A DNA stretch of 64,000 nucleotides from Blastococcus haudaquaticus. Its GTDB lineage: Bacteria > Actinomycetota > Actinomycetes > Mycobacteriales > Geodermatophilaceae. The position numbers were made by a program, and so were the translations under genes. The notes below the pieces were generated by a model, which searched no databases, had not been told where the DNA came from, and saw only the letters and a list, made by a program, of their open reading frames with translations. Of this stretch, positions 54,796-64,000 are shown in pieces. Positions within the stretch are counted from its first letter, which is position 1, and the number at the start of each line of letters is the position of its first letter. Location of the stretch: positions 62,001 through 126,000 of the forward strand of contig NZ_OCNK01000002.1 of assembly GCF_900230285.1 (NCBI RefSeq), given 5' to 3'.

Positions 54796-55773
54796 CTAGC
54801 CGGTGGGTGCGGCGCCGTACCGCGCCAGCGCTGCCCGGGCGTCGGCGACCACCTGCGCGGCGAGCTCGGCCGGCTCGTCCACCTGCGCCTCGCCGCCCAG
54901 CGAGGCGACCAGCCGCCGGGCCCACGCCAGGTCCTGCGTCCGCACCGTCACCGCCAGACCGCCCGGCGGGTCGTCGACGGGCTCCACGGTGTCCACCGGG
55001 TAGTAGTCGGCCACCCAGCGGGCGCTGCGGGAGAGCCGGAGGCGCACGGCCGGCGACTCGGGGTCCGGCTGGTAGACGCCGTTGTCGACGTCCCGCTCGT
55101 GCGCCTGCGGCGGGGGTGCCGCGCGCTCGTCGAGGACCACGACGTCGTCCACCCGGTCGAGCCGGAACAGGCGCACCCCCTCCGCCCGGCGGCACCAGGC
55201 CTCCAGGTACCACTTGCCGTCGACGAGCAGCAGCCGCATCGGGTCCACCGTGCGCTCGGTCCGCTCGTCCCGCGTCGGCACGTAGTAGTGCAGGTGCAGC
55301 GCGCGCTTGCGCTCCAGGCCGTCCCGGACGACGGCGAGGGCCTCCTCCCGGGCGTCGACGCTGACCGCCACCGGCGTGACCCGGTCGGCTGCGTGCCCGG
55401 CGACGGCCGAGACCTTGGCCAGGGCGCGGCCCACCGCGTCGCGCTCGGCGAGGCCCGGCAGCTCCAGCAGCGTCTTCAGGGCCACGAGCAGGGCGACCGC
55501 CTCGTCCGTGGACAACCGGAGCGGGCGGACCATCCCGGCCGGGAAGGTCACCCGCACCCGGTCGCCCTCGAAGGAGAGGTCGATGAGGTCACCCGGCCCG
55601 TAGCCCGGCAGACCGCACATCCAGAGCAGTTCCAGGTCGCTGCGCAGCTGCCGCTCGGGCACACCGAAGTCGCGGGCGGCCTCGGCCACGGCCACGCCGT
55701 CCTCGCGCGCGGTCAGGTACGGGATCAGGGCCAGCAGCCGTGTCATGCGGTCGGTCGTGCCGGTGACACTCAT
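54796..55773 (-). CDS. pafC: WYL-domain regulator PafC
   Basis: 325-residue helix-turn-helix WYL protein. The N-terminal wHTH (MTRLLALIPYLTAREDGVAVAEAARDFGVPERQLRSDLELLWMCGLPGYGPGD) is followed by the WYL domain, where WYLEAWCRRAEGVRLFRLDRVDDVVVLDE is the hallmark, and a C-terminal WCX extension. With PafB it forms the heterodimeric activator of the RecA-independent DNA-damage response in mycobacteria. ATG 55773 overlaps the pafB stop (ATGA). Confidence 0.9.
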   Translation of the reverse strand: MSVTGTTDRMTRLLALIPYLTAREDGVAVAEAARDFGVPERQLRSDLELLWMCGLPGYGPGDLIDLSFEGDRVRVTFPAGMVRPLRLSTDEAVALLVALKTLLELPGLAERDAVGRALAKVSAVAGHAADRVTPVAVSVDAREEALAVVRDGLERKRALHLHYYVPTRDERTERTVDPMRLLLVDGKWYLEAWCRRAEGVRLFRLDRVDDVVVLDERAAPPPQAHERDVDNGVYQPDPESPAVRLRLSRSARWVADYYPVDTVEPVDDPPGGLAVTVRTQDLAWARRLVASLGGEAQVDEPAELAAQVVADARAALARYGAAPTG

Positions 55774-56759
55774 GCGGACTCCCCCATCGTGGCGAGCCGG
55801 GTCAGCCGGGCGATCACGGCGTCGCGCATCTCCGGCGGGGCCTCCACCAGGATGCCGGCGCCGTAGGCCGCCAGCTGGTCGGCGAGACCGGAGGGCTCGG
55901 TCGTCCGCAGCTGGAGGCGGTCCTCGGTGCCGCCACGGCCGTCGTCGGCCGTCCCCAGCGGCGTGGCGTGCCGGCGCAGGCCGATGGCCGTCCCCGGGCG
56001 GGCGCGGACGACGACGAGCTGCTCGTCGCCGGTCACCTGACCGGCGACGACCTCGGCGAGGTCGAGCCCCTCGGGCGGCTCGAAGGCGGCGGGAGGACCC
56101 ACCGCCTTCGGCGTGCCGACGACCCGGGAGAGCCGGAAGACGCGGGGCGCGGCCCGGTCGAGGTCCTGACCGACGAGGTACCACCGGCCGTGCCAGGCCA
56201 CCACGCCCCAGGGCTGCACGCGGCGCGCGGCCGGGGTGTCCTCGTCGGGGCGCTGGTAGCCGAACTCCAGCCGACGGCGGTCGCGGGCCGCCGCGTACAC
56301 GGGTTCGAAAGCCGGCTCACCGGCGTCCAGACGTGGCTGCAGCGGGATCGTGCGCGAGCTGTCGACGTCGATGCCGGCGGCCTTGAGCTTCACCAGGGCG
56401 CTGTGCGCCGGCCCGGCGAGCTGCGCGGACTCCCAGAGCCGCAGCGCCAGGCCGACCGCCGCGGCCTCCTCCCCCGTCAGCCGGATCTCGGGCAGCTCGT
56501 AGTCCGCCCGGGCGATCCGGTAGCCGTCCTCGGTGTCGAAGGCGCTGGTGCGGCCGGTCTCCAGCGGGACGCCCATCTCCCGGAGCTCGGCCTTGTCGCG
56601 CTCGAACATCCGCTTGAAGGCCTCGTCGGCCCGTTCCGAGCCGTCGTCGGCCTCGTAACCGGGGACGATCGCGCGGATCCGGGCGGCCGTCACGTACTGC
56701 CGCGTGCTGAGCAGGGCGATGACCAGGTTCACCAGTCGTTCTGCCCGCTTGGCCGCCAT
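55770..56759 (-). CDS. pafB: WYL-domain regulator PafB
   Basis: 329-residue paralog of PafC: wHTH (ERLVNLVIALLSTRQYVTAARIRAIVPGYE), linker, WYL domain (RWYLVGQDLDRAAPRVFRLSRVVG) and WCX domain. It pairs with PafC, so the two ORFs form one heterodimer unit with a 4-base overlap. TAGCCT seven bases upstream of the ATG (minus strand) suggests a leaderless start. The name reflects the proteasome-accessory locus rather than a pupylation role. Confidence 0.9.
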   Translation of the reverse strand: MAAKRAERLVNLVIALLSTRQYVTAARIRAIVPGYEADDGSERADEAFKRMFERDKAELREMGVPLETGRTSAFDTEDGYRIARADYELPEIRLTGEEAAAVGLALRLWESAQLAGPAHSALVKLKAAGIDVDSSRTIPLQPRLDAGEPAFEPVYAAARDRRRLEFGYQRPDEDTPAARRVQPWGVVAWHGRWYLVGQDLDRAAPRVFRLSRVVGTPKAVGPPAAFEPPEGLDLAEVVAGQVTGDEQLVVVRARPGTAIGLRRHATPLGTADDGRGGTEDRLQLRTTEPSGLADQLAAYGAGILVEAPPEMRDAVIARLTRLATMGESA

Positions 56760-56828
56760 GCCGCTCAGGCTAGTCAGCCGCCGCGGCTCCGGTGCGCCGG
56801 TGTCGGCCGCGCTGGCTAGCCTCCTGGC

Positions 56829-57944
56829 ATGCCCTTCTCCTCGGCCCCTCCCCTGCCCTCGCGCATCCGCTGGCGCCGGGGGCGGGTCACGGAGACCGGT
56901 CGCCGGGGCCGCGACTCCGTCCAGCTCACCGTCGACGTCCCCGACGAGGGCCGGCTGCCGGCGCTCGCCTACCCGTCACTGGTCGGCATCCCGCAGGTCG
57001 GCGACGAGGTGCTGCTGAACACCACGGCGCTCGCGCAGGGCCTCGGTACCGGCGGGGTCGCCCTGGTCGTCGCCGTCCCCGACCGGCTGCCGCCGGACCC
57101 GGAGGGGCCCGGCCACCTGGTGAAGGCCCGGTACACGCCGCTGCAGGTCACGGTGAGCGGCGTCGACGAGCAGGGCACCGAGCACCACGGCCTGATGACC
57201 GAGGCCGACGACCTCGGCGGCATGCCGGTCGTCGTCGCCGACCTCCACTCGGCCCTGCCGGCGATCCTCATCGGGATGCTCGCCACCGACCCCGACCTGA
57301 AGGTCGCCTACGTGATGACCGACGGCGGGGCACTCCCGGCGGCGTTCTCCCGGACGCTGGACGCCCTGTCGAAGTCCTTCGTCGGCGTGATCACGGTCGG
57401 GCAGGCGTTCGGCGGTGACCTGGAAGCCGTCACGGTCCACACGGGGCTGCTGGCGGCGCGGCACGTGCTGGGCGCTGATCTGGCGATCGTCACCCAGGGG
57501 CCCGGCAATCTCGGCACCGGGACGCCCTGGGGCTTCTCGGGAGTGGCCGCCGGCGAGGCCTGCAACGCGGTGACGGTGCTGGGCGGGGCGGCGATCGGTG
57601 CGCTGCGGATCTCGGACGCGGACGAGCGGACGCGGCACCGTGGCGTCTCCCACCACTCGCTGACGGCGTTCGGCCGGGTCGCGCTGGGCGGAGTCACCCT
57701 GGTCGCCCCTCGAGGCCTCACCTCGGAGCTCGGCGGACAGGTCGACCAGGACCTCGCCGGTCAGCCCGCGCGCAATCCCGTCGTCTGGGTGGACACCGAC
57801 GGGCTGGACGACGCGCTCGTCCTCTCCCCCGTGCCGCTGCGCACCATGGGCCGGGGTTACCCCGAGGAGCGCGCGTACTTCCTGGCCGCCGCGGCGGCGG
57901 GCCGGTTCGCGGCCCTCCAGGTGCCGGTGCCCGAAGCGTCGTGA
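56829..57944 (+). CDS. DUF3866 family protein
   Basis: 371-residue conserved actinobacterial protein. Recognisable strings are HLVKARYTPLQVTVSGVDEQ, HGLMTEADDLGGMPVVVADLHSALPAIL, VITVGQAFGGDLEAVTVHTGL and VTQGPGNLGTGTPWGFSGVAAGEACNAV. No membrane segments or signal peptide are apparent. DUF3866 genes are often near pafA; the function is unknown. TAGCCT (56817-56822) six bases before ATG 56829 marks a leaderless start, giving a promoter divergent from pafB. Confidence 0.88.
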   Translation: MPFSSAPPLPSRIRWRRGRVTETGRRGRDSVQLTVDVPDEGRLPALAYPSLVGIPQVGDEVLLNTTALAQGLGTGGVALVVAVPDRLPPDPEGPGHLVKARYTPLQVTVSGVDEQGTEHHGLMTEADDLGGMPVVVADLHSALPAILIGMLATDPDLKVAYVMTDGGALPAAFSRTLDALSKSFVGVITVGQAFGGDLEAVTVHTGLLAARHVLGADLAIVTQGPGNLGTGTPWGFSGVAAGEACNAVTVLGGAAIGALRISDADERTRHRGVSHHSLTAFGRVALGGVTLVAPRGLTSELGGQVDQDLAGQPARNPVVWVDTDGLDDALVLSPVPLRTMGRGYPEERAYFLAAAAAGRFAALQVPVPEAS

Positions 57945-58234
57945 TCGTCGTCGCGGGCGAGCTCCGGGTGGCGTCCGTCGACCGGGATCGCTACCTGGCC
58001 GCCGTTGCGGAGGTGACCGCGCAGGCGCGACAGGCGCCGGGCTGCCTCGACTTCGTGCAGGCGGCCGACCCGCTCGATCCGGAGCGCATCGTCGTCCTCG
58101 AGCGCTGGGAGTCCGACGAGGACCTCCAGCGCTTCCGCAGCTCCGGTGACCCGGACGACGCCGGACCGGACCTCCCGGAGATCGTCTCCGCCGACGTCCG
58201 CAAGTACCGGATCTCCGCCGTCGAGGAGCCCTGA
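57941..58234 (+). CDS. ABM-domain monooxygenase-like protein
   Basis: 97-residue antibiotic-biosynthesis-monooxygenase (ferredoxin-like) protein: VAGELRVASVDRDRYLAAVAEVTAQARQAPGCLDFVQAADPLDPERIVVLERWESDEDLQRFRSSGDPDD. Such proteins are quinol or heme-related oxygenases or stress proteins. GTG 57941 overlaps the DUF3866 stop (GTGA), so the two are co-translated; the stop faces pafA four bases away. Confidence 0.85.
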   Translation: MIVVAGELRVASVDRDRYLAAVAEVTAQARQAPGCLDFVQAADPLDPERIVVLERWESDEDLQRFRSSGDPDDAGPDLPEIVSADVRKYRISAVEEP

Positions 58235-58238
58235 CGCC

Positions 58239-59597
58239 TCACATCGAGGCGATGAGCTTCTCCACCCGGTCGTCGACGGCCTTGAACGGGTCCTTGCACA
58301 GCACGGTGCGCTGGGCCTGGTCGTTGAGCTTGAGGTGGACCCAGTCGACGGTGAAGTCCCGGCGCTTCTCCTGGGCCTTGCGGATGAACTCGCCGCGCAG
58401 CCGGGCCCGCGTCGTCTGCGGCGGCACGTTCTTCGCCTCGAAGATGCGCGGCTCGTGCGCCACGCGCTCGACCTGACCGGCCCGCTCGAGCAGGTAGTAC
58501 AGGCCCCGGCGCCGGCTGATGTCGTGGTAGGCGAGGTCCATCTGCGCGATCCGCGGCGAGCTGAGGGGCAGGTCGCGCTTGGCGCGGTAGCGCTCCAGCA
58601 GGCTGAACTTGATCGCCCAGTCGATCTCGCGGTCGATGAGGGAGAGGTCCTCGGAGTCGACGGCCTTGAGCACCCGTCCCCACAACTCCAGCATCTGCCG
58701 GTGCACCGGGCTGCAGCCCTCGCGGTCGACGAACTCCATGGCCCGGGAGTGGTACTCGGACTGGATCTCGAGCGCCGACATCTCCTTGCCGTTGGCCAGG
58801 CGGACCTTGCGTCGTCCGGTCATGTCGTGGCTGATCTCGCGGATGGCCCGGATCGGGTTCTCCAGCGTCATGTCCTTGATCGGGGTGCCCGCCTCGATCA
58901 TCCGCAGCACCAGGTCGGTCATGGTGACCTTGAGCAGCGTCGTCGTCTCGCTCATGTTCGAGTCGCCGACGATGACGTGCAGCCGCCGGTAGCGCTCCGC
59001 GTCGGCGTGCGGCTCGTCGCGCGTGTTGATGATCGGCCGGGAGCGCGTGGTGGCGCTGGAGACGCCCTCCCAGATGTGCTCGGCGCGCTGGCTGACGCAG
59101 TAGATGGCCCCGCGCGGGGTCTGCAGGACCTTGCCGGCGCCCACCACGATCTGGCGGGAGACGAGGAACGGGATCAGGACGTCGGCCAGGCGGCTGAACT
59201 CGCCGTGCCGCCCGACGAGGTAGTTCTCGTGGCAGCCGTAGCTGTTGCCCGCGGAGTCGGTGTTGTTCTTGAACAGGTAGATGTCGCCGGTGACGCCCTC
59301 CTCGGCGAGGCGCTGCTCGGCGTCGACGAGCAGCCCCTCGAGGATCCGCTCGCCGGCCTTGTCGTGGACGACCAGCTCGGTGAGGTCGTCGCACTCGGCG
59401 GTGGCGTACTCCGGGTGGCTGCCGACGTCGAGGTACAGCCGGGAGCCGTTGCGGAGGAAGACGTTGGAGCTGCGGCCCCAGGAGACCACCCGCCGGAACA
59501 GGTAGCGGGCGACCTCGTCCGGCGACAGCCGGCGCTGGCCCTTGAAGGTGCACGTGACGCCGTACTCGGTCTCGATCCCGAAGATCCGTCGGTCCAC
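58239..59597 (-). CDS. pafA: Pup-protein ligase PafA
   Basis: 452-residue carboxylate-amine ligase (glutamine-synthetase fold) linking Pup's C-terminal glutamate to target lysines. N-terminal [16 protein letters not shown] is the nucleotide/metal site; [34 protein letters not shown] and [29 protein letters not shown] are the shared PafA/Dop motifs. C-terminal [29 protein letters not shown] is characteristic of PafA. TAGTCT six bases before GTG 59597 indicates a leaderless start. Confidence 0.96.
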   Translation of the reverse strand: MDRRIFGIETEYGVTCTFKGQRRLSPDEVARYLFRRVVSWGRSSNVFLRNGSRLYLDVGSHPEYATAECDDLTELVVHDKAGERILEGLLVDAEQRLAEEGVTGDIYLFKNNTDSAGNSYGCHENYLVGRHGEFSRLADVLIPFLVSRQIVVGAGKVLQTPRGAIYCVSQRAEHIWEGVSSATTRSRPIINTRDEPHADAERYRRLHVIVGDSNMSETTTLLKVTMTDLVLRMIEAGTPIKDMTLENPIRAIREISHDMTGRRKVRLANGKEMSALEIQSEYHSRAMEFVDREGCSPVHRQMLELWGRVLKAVDSEDLSLIDREIDWAIKFSLLERYRAKRDLPLSSPRIAQMDLAYHDISRRRGLYYLLERAGQVERVAHEPRIFEAKNVPPQTTRARLRGEFIRKAQEKRRDFTVDWVHLKLNDQAQRTVLCKDPFKAVDDRVEKLIASM

Positions 59598-59679
59598 GAT
59601 CCGAGACTAGGCGCCGGGAGCGACAGAAGGCGCGTCGCGGGCCACATCGCCGGTCACGAGCCGGTGAAGCCTGTCCCCG

Positions 59680-60030
59680 TCAGGAGTCTTTGGCGTCCAG
59701 CCGCTGCAGGAGTTCGTCGAACGCCTTCTCGATCGCATCGTGGTCGTTCTGGGCCGCGCGCTGCTTGCCGTGGATGAGGGCCGCCCGGTTGACCTTGGCG
59801 AAGTCGCCGTAGGGGAACTTGTAGCGGCCCTTCGTCTCCTCCGACGCGTCCGGGTCGACAGCCAGGTGCCACGCCCCGTAGCCCTCGTAGCCGTGCTCCT
59901 CGATCTCGGCGTTCCCCTCGTCGGCCGACGGCGCGGCGTCGGACCACTCGGTCTCGACGTCGACCTTCCCGTCGTCGATGAGCTGGCGTGCTTGCTTCAC
60001 GGCGTCCTGGTTGACGCGGTAGGACGGCAC
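59680..60030 (-). CDS. Conserved hypothetical protein between prcA and pafA
   Basis: 116 residues. The C-terminal half GRYKFPYGDFAKVNRAALIHGKQRAAQNDHDAIEKAFDELLQRLD resembles short proteins found in actinobacterial phages and chromosomes (FPVGDWxKVHRxGL type), whose function I do not know. The N-terminal half is acidic. GTG 60030 lies four bases after the prcA stop, so it is co-transcribed with the proteasome genes. It is not part of the textbook operon. Confidence 0.7.
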   Translation of the reverse strand: MPSYRVNQDAVKQARQLIDDGKVDVETEWSDAAPSADEGNAEIEEHGYEGYGAWHLAVDPDASEETKGRYKFPYGDFAKVNRAALIHGKQRAAQNDHDAIEKAFDELLQRLDAKDS

Positions 60031-60034
60031 GAGG

Positions 60035-60901
60035 TCAGCCCTCGTCGTCGCGGTGCGTGCCGCCGTGCTCGGCGCCGCCGGCGGTGTCCGGGTTGGCCGG
60101 GTCCCCCAGGCCGGCCGGGGTGCCCGGCTCCGGGACGCTCGGCGCGTGCGGGTGCGGCGGCGCGTCCTCGGTGACGTCGGGCGTCGGCTCGTCGCCGAGC
60201 AGCCGGCGCAGGGCGGATCCGGTGACACGCCGGAAGGCGCGCTTGGGACGGCGACGGTCGAGGACCGCGACCTCCAGCTGGGCGCCGGTCAGGCGGGTGG
60301 GGCCGCCGTTGGTGGCGCCGGCCGTGACGGGGCTGACCGCCGACAGCGCGCGGACGCCGACCTCGAGGGCGTCGGAGAGCCCCATGCCCTCGTGGAAGTG
60401 CTCGCGCAGGTTGCCGGTGACGGCCTCGGCCTGGCCACCCATGACGACGAACTTGGGCTCGTCGACGATGGAGCCGTCGAAGGTGAGCCGGTACAGCTGG
60501 TCGTTCTCGGGGCGGTCGCCGACCTCGGCGACGCAGAGCTCGACCTCGAACGGCTTGGTCTGCTGGGTGAAGATCTCGCCGAGGGTCTGGGCGTAGGCGT
60601 TGGCGATGACCCGGCCGGTGACGTCGCGGCGGTTGTAGGAGTAGCCGCGGACGTCGGCCAGGCGGACGCCGGCCACCCGGAGGCTCTCGAACTCGCTGTA
60701 GCGGCCGACGGCGGCGAAGCCGATGCGGTCGTAGAGCTCGCCGACCTTGTGCAGGGTGGAGCTGGGGTTCTCGGCGATGAACAGGACGCCGTCGGCGTAG
60801 GTGAGGACGGCGACGCTGCGGCCGCGGGAGATGCCCTTGCGGGCGTACTCCGAGCGGTCCCGCATGAGCTGCTCGGGAGAGGCGTAGTACGGCATGGTCA
60901 T
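60035..60901 (-). CDS. prcA: 20S proteasome alpha subunit
   Basis: 288-residue alpha-type subunit with N-terminal [71 protein letters not shown], the H0 helix and gate region, and the core [46 protein letters not shown]. The acidic C-terminal tail is unusually long and Pro-rich. It forms the outer rings of the 20S core that bind the ARC/Mpa ATPase. The prcB stop lies five bases before it. Confidence 0.96.
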   Translation of the reverse strand: MTMPYYASPEQLMRDRSEYARKGISRGRSVAVLTYADGVLFIAENPSSTLHKVGELYDRIGFAAVGRYSEFESLRVAGVRLADVRGYSYNRRDVTGRVIANAYAQTLGEIFTQQTKPFEVELCVAEVGDRPENDQLYRLTFDGSIVDEPKFVVMGGQAEAVTGNLREHFHEGMGLSDALEVGVRALSAVSPVTAGATNGGPTRLTGAQLEVAVLDRRRPKRAFRRVTGSALRRLLGDEPTPDVTEDAPPHPHAPSVPEPGTPAGLGDPANPDTAGGAEHGGTHRDDEG

Positions 60902-60906
60902 GGTGC

Positions 60907-61764
60907 TCAGGCCTCCCGGTCCATGTTCTGGCGGTCGGCGGCCGCGCGCTCGGTGACGATGGTGTCGGCGACGGCGGCGATCTCCGCCTCGGTGAGGCGG
61001 ACGGCACCCTCGGCGTCGACGCGGTAGACGATCGGGTAGAGCCGGCGCACCGGGTCCGGGCCACCGGTGGCCGAGTCGTCGTCGGCGGCGTCGTAGAGGG
61101 CCTCCACGACCGTGCGGGTGGCGGCGTCGGCGGGCAGGCCGCTGCGCCAGGTCTTCTTGAGGCTGTTCTTGGCGAAGAGGGAGCCGGATCCGACGGCCGC
61201 GTACCCGCGCTCCTCGTAGTTCCCGCCGGTGACGTCGTAGCTGAAGATCCGGCCGGGCGGGGTGCCCGCCGCGGCGTCGAGGTCGAAGCCGGCGAACAGC
61301 GGGACGACGGCGAGGCCCTGCATGGCGGCGCCGAGATTGCCGCGGATCATCTGGGCGAGGCGGTTCGCCTTGCCGTCGAGGGACATCGTGAGCCCCTCGA
61401 TCTTCTCGTAGTGCTCGAGCTCGACCTGGTACAGCTTCACCATCTCGATGGCGATGCCCGCGGCGCCGGCGATGCCGATCGCGCTGTACGAGTCGGCCGG
61501 GTAGACCTTCTCGATGTCCCGGCTGGAGATCAGGTTGCCCATGGTGGCGCGACGGTCGCCGCCCATGAGGACGCCGCCCTCGTAGGTGACGGCGACGATC
61601 GTCGTGCCGTGCGGCGCGATGTCTCCCACGGGAAGCGTCGGCACGGGACGGCGGCCCGGCAGGAGATCAGGCGCCGCGGTGGCGAGGAAGTCGGTGAACG
61701 ACGAGCCCACCCGGTCCAGGTAGGCGGGCGGGAACCCGCTCCGACCGATCGACTGCTCGCTCAC
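60907..61764 (-). CDS. prcB: 20S proteasome beta subunit
   Basis: 285-residue beta subunit made as a precursor. The propeptide (about 53 residues) ends in HG, and the mature N-terminal nucleophile is T54 in [28 protein letters not shown], followed by the catalytic lysine region and [15 protein letters not shown]. Autocatalytic cleavage between G53 and T54 activates it. GTG 61764 overlaps the upstream endonuclease stop (GTGA), implying coupling. Confidence 0.96.
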   Translation of the reverse strand: MSEQSIGRSGFPPAYLDRVGSSFTDFLATAAPDLLPGRRPVPTLPVGDIAPHGTTIVAVTYEGGVLMGGDRRATMGNLISSRDIEKVYPADSYSAIGIAGAAGIAIEMVKLYQVELEHYEKIEGLTMSLDGKANRLAQMIRGNLGAAMQGLAVVPLFAGFDLDAAAGTPPGRIFSYDVTGGNYEERGYAAVGSGSLFAKNSLKKTWRSGLPADAATRTVVEALYDAADDDSATGGPDPVRRLYPIVYRVDAEGAVRLTEAEIAAVADTIVTERAAADRQNMDREA

Positions 61765-62525
61765 CCATCCGCCTCTCCCGCCTGCGTCTGCCGGCGTGCA
61801 CCGCTGCTCCGCCCGGTGCTCCGCGTGCTCGTGCCGGGGGCTCCTGGGCGTCGTTGCGACCCTACCGGCGGCTCCCCCGGCCGGACGGGTCGGACCGGGC
61901 CGAGGCCGGCAGCGGCTGCGAGAGCGATCACGCGCTGACTCAGGGTGTGGAACCGGACGTACTCGGCCGCGGCGCGCAACACGTCCGGATCGTCCTTGAA
62001 CTGCCCCAGCCCGCCGTTGCAGTTGAAGCACAGCAGGGCTCGGACTGCACCCGTCGCGTGGTCATGATCGACATGCACCGCCGGGGCGGCCCGACAGATC
62101 GCGCATAGTCCGCCTTGATTGCGGAGCATGTGATCGGCCTCCGCGGCCGTGATTCCATAACGACGGGTCAGGTGGTACGTACGAGAACCGCCGACCTTGT
62201 CCTTCGCGCGCTTTCCTCTCGCGTTGTGACAAGGCTTGCAATAGGAGCCGAAGCCGGTGGCCGACGCGACGGTTCGGACGAAGTCGTCGACCGGCAGGAC
62301 GCGATCGCAGTCACCGCACCACTTGTGTCCGTCGGGGACAGCGACCTCTTCCGCCGGACGCCGTTGCACACGCGGGCGAGTCCGCCGGGCCTCGCGGCTG
62401 CGAAGGGCGCGCTCGGCCAGGTGCTCACGACAGTAGAAGGCGAGGCCGTCCCTCGTCCTAGCATTCCGCGAGAAGTGCGCTAGGGGGCGATAGTCGTCAC
62501 AGTCCTTGCAATACTTGAGAGCCAT
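61761..62525 (-). CDS. Endonuclease VII-like HNH protein in the proteasome operon
   Basis: 254 residues with three zinc-type modules: CKDC...YC at about 6-32, CGDC...[12 protein letters not shown] at about 70-106, and a recombination endonuclease VII domain at about 135-195, [34 protein letters not shown], with cysteines 141, 144, 166 and 169, HDH 154-156 and N170. The nuclease active site is intact. It lies 24 bp behind pup and overlaps prcB, so it travels with the proteasome genes. Similar genes occur at this place in other actinobacteria; the target is unknown. Its AT content is higher than its neighbours'. Confidence 0.85.
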   Translation of the reverse strand: MALKYCKDCDDYRPLAHFSRNARTRDGLAFYCREHLAERALRSREARRTRPRVQRRPAEEVAVPDGHKWCGDCDRVLPVDDFVRTVASATGFGSYCKPCHNARGKRAKDKVGGSRTYHLTRRYGITAAEADHMLRNQGGLCAICRAAPAVHVDHDHATGAVRALLCFNCNGGLGQFKDDPDVLRAAAEYVRFHTLSQRVIALAAAAGLGPVRPVRPGEPPVGSQRRPGAPGTSTRSTGRSSGARRQTQAGEADG

Positions 62526-62549
62526 TGTGCCGATTTTGCACGAGATTAT

Positions 62550-62759
62550 TCACTGGCCCCCCTTTTGTACATATTGCCTCACGAATTCCTCGCTATTCTC
62601 CTCCAATACCTCGTCAATTTCGTCGAGGAGAGAATCGACGTCTTCCGTCATTTCCTTGTGACGTTCGGCGACCTCGGTGTCGACCGAGGCCTCGACCTCG
62701 TCGGTCTCCTCGCGCGAACGCGTCGCCTTCTGCTGTCCGCCGGTGTCCCTGGTGGCCAT
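62550..62759 (-). CDS. pup: Prokaryotic ubiquitin-like protein Pup
   Basis: 69-residue intrinsically disordered tag. The C-terminal half VDSLLDEIDEVLEENSEEFVRQYVQKGGQ forms the coiled-coil helix bound by ARC/Mpa and ends in GGQ. The terminal Gln69 must be deamidated to Glu by Dop before PafA conjugates it to target lysines. GGAGGG lies just before the ATG. Confidence 0.97.
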   Translation of the reverse strand: MATRDTGGQQKATRSREETDEVEASVDTEVAERHKEMTEDVDSLLDEIDEVLEENSEEFVRQYVQKGGQ

Positions 62760-62846
62760 GGCTTGCCCTCCGGTTCTACGGAACTACTGCTGCCTGAAAG
62801 CTACCCGCCGCCGGTGACATCCACGGTCAGTCGGACGGGCTGGAGG

Positions 62847-64000
62847 TCACGATCCGGTGATGGTGTCGACAAGCTCCTGCGCCGTCGACGTCGACTCGAA
62901 CAGGGCTCCCACGTGCTCCCGGGTGCCCCGCAGCGGCTCCATCGTCGGGATGCGCACGAGGTTCTCCCGGCCCAGGTCGAAGACCACCGAGTCCCACGAC
63001 GCCGCGGCCACCTGGGCCGGGTAGCGCCGCAGGCACTCACCGCGGAAGAACGCGCGGGTGTCCACCGGCGGGTTGACCATCGCCCGGGTCACCTCGTCGT
63101 CGTTGAGCAGCCGCTGCATCGACCCGCGCGCCACCAGACGGTTGTAGAGCCCCTTGTCCGGCCGGATGTCGGAGTACTGCAGGTCGACCAGGTGCAGCCG
63201 CGAGTCCCCCCACGAGAGCCCGTCACGCGTGCGGTAGCCCTCGAGCAGCCGGAGCTTCGCCGGCCAGTCCAGCCGGTCCGCGCAGCGCATCGGGTCGATC
63301 GACAGGTCCTCGAGCACCTCGGCCCAGCGCCGCAGCACGTCGGCGGTCTGCTCGTCGGACTCCCCCTGGGTGGCCACGAACTTCTCGGCCTGCTCCAGGT
63401 AGATCCGCTGGAGGTCGAGGGCCGTCATCCGCCGGCCGTCGCGCAGTCGCACCAGGTGGGTGAGCGTCGGGTCGTGGCTGATCGCCTGGAGCGCCTCGAC
63501 CGGCTCCTCGAGGGCGAGGTCCCCCGGCAGTGCCCGCGCCTCGACCATCGCCAGGACCAGCGACGTCGTCCCGACCTTGAGATAGGTCGACAGCTCCGCC
63601 AGGTTCGCGTCGCCGATGATCACGTGCAGCCGGCGGTACTTGTCCGCGTCGGCGTGCGGCTCGTCGCGGGTGTTGATGATCGGCCGCTTGAGCGTCGTCT
63701 CCAGGCCCACCTCGACCTCGAAGAAGTCCGCCCGCGAGGACAGCTGGAAGCCCTGCGTCCGGCCTTCTGTGCCGATCCCCACCCGTCCGGCTCCGGCGAA
63801 CACCTGCCGCGTGACGAAGAACGGCACGAGACCACGGATGATGTCGATGAACGGCGTCCTGCGGTCCATCAGGTAGTTCTCGTGCGCCCCGTAGGAGGCG
63901 CCCTTGCCGTCGGTGTTGTTCTTGTACAGCTGGATCGTCGGCTGGCCGGGGATGCGGGCGGCGCGGCGGGCCGCCTCGGCCATCACCTGCTCCCCCGCCT
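62847..64000 (-). CDS. dop: Pup deamidase/depupylase Dop (partial)
   Basis: At least 384 residues, the N-terminal roughly 100-120 residues lying beyond the window end. It matches Dop: [92 protein letters not shown] and [21 protein letters not shown]. It deamidates Pup-GGQ to Pup-GGE and removes Pup from substrates. The Met at 63986 is internal. The pup gene follows after 87 bp. Confidence 0.95.
   Translation of the reverse strand, partial: AGEQVMAEAARRAARIPGQPTIQLYKNNTDGKGASYGAHENYLMDRRTPFIDIIRGLVPFFVTRQVFAGAGRVGIGTEGRTQGFQLSSRADFFEVEVGLETTLKRPIINTRDEPHADADKYRRLHVIIGDANLAELSTYLKVGTTSLVLAMVEARALPGDLALEEPVEALQAISHDPTLTHLVRLRDGRRMTALDLQRIYLEQAEKFVATQGESDEQTADVLRRWAEVLEDLSIDPMRCADRLDWPAKLRLLEGYRTRDGLSWGDSRLHLVDLQYSDIRPDKGLYNRLVARGSMQRLLNDDEVTRAMVNPPVDTRAFFRGECLRRYPAQVAAASWDSVVFDLGRENLVRIPTMEPLRGTREHVGALFESTSTAQELVDTITGS

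Overview
This is a gap-poor, very GC-rich (clearly above 70%) chromosomal window from an actinobacterium. Gene order and protein similarity to mycobacteria (two blocks equivalent to M. tuberculosis Rv1826-Rv1832 and the Rv2092c-Rv2112c proteasome/Tat region), together with an intein-bearing Rv2578c-type radical SAM protein, suggest Geodermatophilaceae (Blastococcus, Geodermatophilus, Modestobacter). The family assignment is inference; the phylum is secure. GTG starts, 4-base ATGA/GTGA overlaps and leaderless-looking starts are frequent.

Layout. 1-6649: glycine cleavage and growth-control block: gcvH, garA, ftsR, a bifunctional nuclease, a second MerR regulator, gcvP. 6685-17481: mostly housekeeping or orphan genes: DinB-like protein, DUF5999, coaA, acetyltransferase, serine hydrolase, PEBP-like protein, beta-phosphoglucomutase plus GH65 phosphorylase, M50-like protease, monooxygenase-like membrane protein, LysE exporter, VOC protein. 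17549-21363: a NarL-type two-component system divergent from an ABC exporter. 22618-23127: an unusual non-coding interval with a strong candidate dif site (the XerCD chromosome-dimer resolution site), three 15-bp tandem repeats and a perfect 55-bp palindrome. If the dif call is right, the window lies at the replication terminus. 23128-32998: aminotransferase, lipid and transport genes, thymidine kinase, rbpA behind a SigR-type promoter, fxsA, and the lipoprotein/glycan pair lnt-ppm1, followed by a possible cysteine-rich micro-ORF.

33014-39915 encodes the beta-lysine route of lysine breakdown: kamA, kamD, kamE, kdd and kal, with an embedded amidohydrolase. The expected cleavage enzyme Kce is not in the window. 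39944-46021 holds an acyltransferase, a YbdK-type glutamate-cysteine ligase, an integrase-like gene behind a 16-bp inverted repeat, the radical SAM protein whose iron-sulfur motif is split by a 344-residue intein behind a LexA box, and a frameshifted VOC gene. 46040-49326: Lrp regulator, M24 peptidase, 5'-3' exonuclease, DUF4333 protein.

49420-64000 is the Pup-proteasome and Tat block, mostly on the minus strand. Transcribed right to left it runs dop (cut by the window end), pup, endonuclease VII-like gene, prcB, prcA, a small unknown, pafA, pafB, pafC, a small membrane protein, tatA, tatC, a diacylglycerol kinase and a HelY-like helicase. Pup ends in GGQ, so Dop must deamidate it before PafA can attach it to target proteins, which PrcAB then degrades. 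PafB and PafC are the paired WYL regulators of the DNA-damage response. No rRNA, tRNA, CRISPR array or insertion sequence was recognised.
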